From the NCBI RefSeq assembly GCF_009870125.1, contig NC_046681.1, forward strand, positions 5,717,001 through 5,781,000: 64,000 bases of DNA, in the 5' to 3' direction. The translations under genes were made by a program, and so were the position numbers. Positions 62,095 to 64,000 of the stretch are shown one piece after another. Source of the stretch: Drosophila pseudoobscura (Eukaryota > Arthropoda > Insecta > Diptera > Drosophilidae). Numbering within the stretch: position 1 is the first letter of the stretch; each line of letters starts with the position of its first letter. The notes under the pieces are model-generated. The model saw only the letters and a list, made by a program, of their open reading frames with translations, was not told the DNA's origin and searched no databases.

Positions 62095-62311
62095 GATCTA
62101 ACAGGAGTGTAGAGGTACAGGCTGTTATAGGCTCTGAGATCTAGGCGCTCATATGGACGTAGAGGCGGACGGACGGATATGGCTCTATCGACTCGGCTAT
62201 TGATGCTGATCAATGATATTAGTACTCTATGCTGTTACAATCGCTTCCTTTTCGACGTTACACTCATCTAATATACCCTTGGACTCATTTTGAGTATCGG
62301 ATATATTTATA
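62095..62311 (+). mobile_element. DINE-1 3' fragment
   Basis: AACAGGAGTGTAGAGGTACA, GCTCTGAGATCTAGGCGCTC, CGACTCGGCTATTGATGCTG and the terminal CATTTTGAGTATCGGATATA match the 3' part of the copy at 21496. The tetranucleotide tract is reduced to GGACGGACGG. The terminus abuts the decayed ORF copy, as at 44120. Confidence 0.8.
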
Positions 62312-62404
62312 TATTCCCCAAAGATTTTCTAAGTGCGCTCTAAATATTAATTTTATTATAAAATCTTTTAAATTAGATATTAGTCGGATAAATCTTATAA
62401 ATTG

Positions 62405-63230
62405 TCATCTTTTTTTCCCTCTGAAAAGGAAAATAATTTGGTCAAATATTGAGCAACAGGTATCCTTGTATTCGGGAGCGCCGCATCTGTGTAGGCTGGC
62501 AAATTTCTTGTAGCGCACTATTTCACCCTCCAGATAGTCGTTTGCTCCGCGCAGCTCCCGACGAATGCACTCCATAAGAAAGGTCATGTCACAATGGCGG
62601 CTTGTTATCACAGTTCTTCGGAGGTCTCTGGTTTCCACTGATTCGCCGGGGTGCCATCAGTGTTTTGTTGCTCGATCTGCTGCTCCTTCTGTTTCGATAC
62701 CTTGAGCGCGTTCTCTTTCTGTCTTGGGAATTGCTCTCTATAGGATTGTAATGGACTTTCAGACCTATTTTCTTCATTAAAGTATTTTTTGCTATTGAAA
62801 GATGCTGTCGTCTCGAGATATGATGGATAAGCATGAGGGGCCTGCCCGTTGTTGGAGCTCTACTTAAGAATCGAACGTGTGGAAAGGTGGTAGGATCGTA
62901 GAAGGTTTCCGTCTGTGGCTGTTGCTGAAATCTCTGAGGTTCTTCTGCCCTGAATACCTGAGGTTCTATCAAAATTCCTTTTGGTTCTTCCATGAAACGC
63001 AGTTGTCTATCCACCCAAACAAACCCATTGTGTTTTCTAAAATCGCTTATTAGGAGATTTACCTTAACATCGTAGAGGGCACATCCGGCTTAGGTTTCCT
63101 TTTCGTATCGCCGCTGTCTTTTGAACTCCCCCGTTTCTCCTCTGGCTTATCCTCCTTCGTGGAGTTCGTTTTCCTTGGGGCAGGAGCCCAAAAAATTTAA
63201 GGATCACAGGATCTGAACTATTTCAGATTT
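62405..63230 (-). pseudogene. Decayed inverted copy of the 42.5 kb ORF
   Basis: Read on the minus strand, this follows 42497-44050 closely (VERQLRFMEEPKGI versus MDRQLRFMEEPKGI; EQFPRQKENA; TDGTPANQWKPETSEE). The start codon is lost (TTATGTGG became TTTTTTGG). Deletions remove about 60 bp near the N terminus, about 330 bp covering residues 92-200, and about 210 bp around residues 265-334; frameshifts break the rest. Its 3' end keeps an open segment (CDMTFLMECIRRELRGANDY, then LEGEIVRYKKFASLHRCGAP) that is broken in the 42.5 kb copy, so this side is closer to the ancestral gene. Homology extends upstream to about 63456. Confidence 0.82.
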
Positions 63231-63485
63231 TTAATTTCTTTTTTTATTACTGAAATTTGGAATATGTCAAAATTTTCGAACGAACCAGAACTAATATTTT
63301 GAAACTGAAGGAAGGTTTTAGGTGTAGTGCTCTCAGGAGATTTCAAGTATATTTCTAGAGACTCTTCGAAGAATTAGAGGGGAGAGTTCTGTCCGATGAG
63401 TTCTATGGATAGTCCTGGCGATGTTTGTGTGGATAGTTTTATGTTAGTTCTAAGGAATGATAGTGATGTTGATGTTGTAAAAAAT

Positions 63486-63660
63486 CGAGGGGAACGTTGT
63501 GAGTTGCTGCTGCGACCCTACGAACTCTATATTTATACCCGATTCATGGTCAATATGGCACTCCTACAGCAGACGGCGCACGCTAGATGACGCTTATCAT
63601 AACCATTACTACTGGGCGATAGATGCTTCATGTTTTCCTTGGAAAATTTTCTTTTTTTCC
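63486..63660 (+). mobile_element. DINE-1 5' fragment at the second barren promoter copy
   Basis: GAGGGGAACGTTGTGAGTTG and CTCCTACAGCAGACGGCGCA match the fragment at 58920 in the same orientation. The two fragments differ by many substitutions and small indels, unlike the sequence that follows them. Confidence 0.75.
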
Positions 63661-63720
63661 CCATTTCCCTATCAACAACCTCGCACATCTGTTAATCTCT
63701 TTTCTTCTTCATATTTTAGC

Positions 63721-64000
63721 TTTTTTGCCGCCATGTACGGCGGCAGAGATGTAAAAAATACAAATATCGACGCCTCGCACTGTTATCGAAACTATCGTTG
63801 GCCCTTTAACAAATTGTGTGACAGTAAAAATAATTTTTGATATTTACTTTGTTTAAATCATTGAGCTGGAACATTCAAATTGGAAAAAAATTAATATTCA
63901 TAAGTTGAGCGTGCAAACCGATATTGTGGCATCTTAAACTATAATTTTCGTTTGTTTATATTGCGGTTGCAGCCCTGCGCGTGTAAGTGTGGTTATCTCC
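63721..64000 (+). repeat. Second copy of the barren promoter, direct repeat
   Basis: Aligns without gaps to 59149-59428 (offset 4,572 bp) with four mismatches in 280 bp, and still matches at the last base of the window. The DRE core is altered (TATCGAC at 63765-63771). A duplicated barren 5' region, and perhaps the whole gene, should continue beyond the window. Confidence 0.9.

Overview
This window is nuclear DNA from a fruit fly (Drosophila). The evidence is the short 50-80 nt introns with GTRAGT donors, fly-type TATA and DRE promoter elements, several fragments of the DINE-1/INE-1 Helitron-like repeat, and an unmistakable barren (condensin CAP-H) gene at 59.5-61.8 kb. In D. melanogaster barren lies on 2L, so the window probably belongs to Muller element B. 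The repeat variants suggest a species outside the melanogaster subgroup, perhaps the obscura group; that is a weak inference.

Layout. (1) 0-8 kb: a compact cluster of six small genes for secreted proteins, on both strands, spaced 0.2-1.2 kb apart. They are a decapeptide-repeat protein, a His/Pro/Tyr-rich protein, an Asn/Pro/Ser-rich protein and three mainly helical proteins of 160-210 residues. In all six a tiny first exon encodes the start of the signal peptide, and a short phase-0 intron follows. A frameshifted coding remnant lies among them. (2) 8-13.5 kb: an AT-rich stretch, then the 3' coding exons of a minus-strand gene for a coiled-coil protein with low-complexity N-terminal runs. (3) 13.5-58.9 kb: about 45 kb with almost no convincing coding sequence. 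It could be a giant intron of the coiled-coil gene, a regulatory desert, or both. It contains microsatellites, a nearly complete DINE-1 copy (21.5-22.6 kb), a candidate MITE (17.1 kb), a possible distant 5' exon (45.1-45.6 kb) and an intronless 425-codon ORF (42.5 kb) next to a DINE-1 fragment. (4) 58.9-64 kb: barren, flanked by DINE-1 pieces; then a decayed inverted copy of the 42.5 kb ORF, again beside a DINE-1 3' end; then a second copy of the barren promoter that runs off the end of the window.

The most notable structure is in the last 5 kb. The barren upstream region is present twice in direct orientation, offset by 4,572 bp. The last 280 bp aligns without gaps and with four mismatches, so a tandem duplicate of part or all of barren probably starts beyond position 64,000. 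The 42.5 kb ORF and its 62.4-63.2 kb relative each keep parts the other has lost, and both abut the 3' end of a DINE-1 element, which suggests duplication or capture linked to that transposon.

The coding models below are splice models read by eye. Identities other than barren are tentative.
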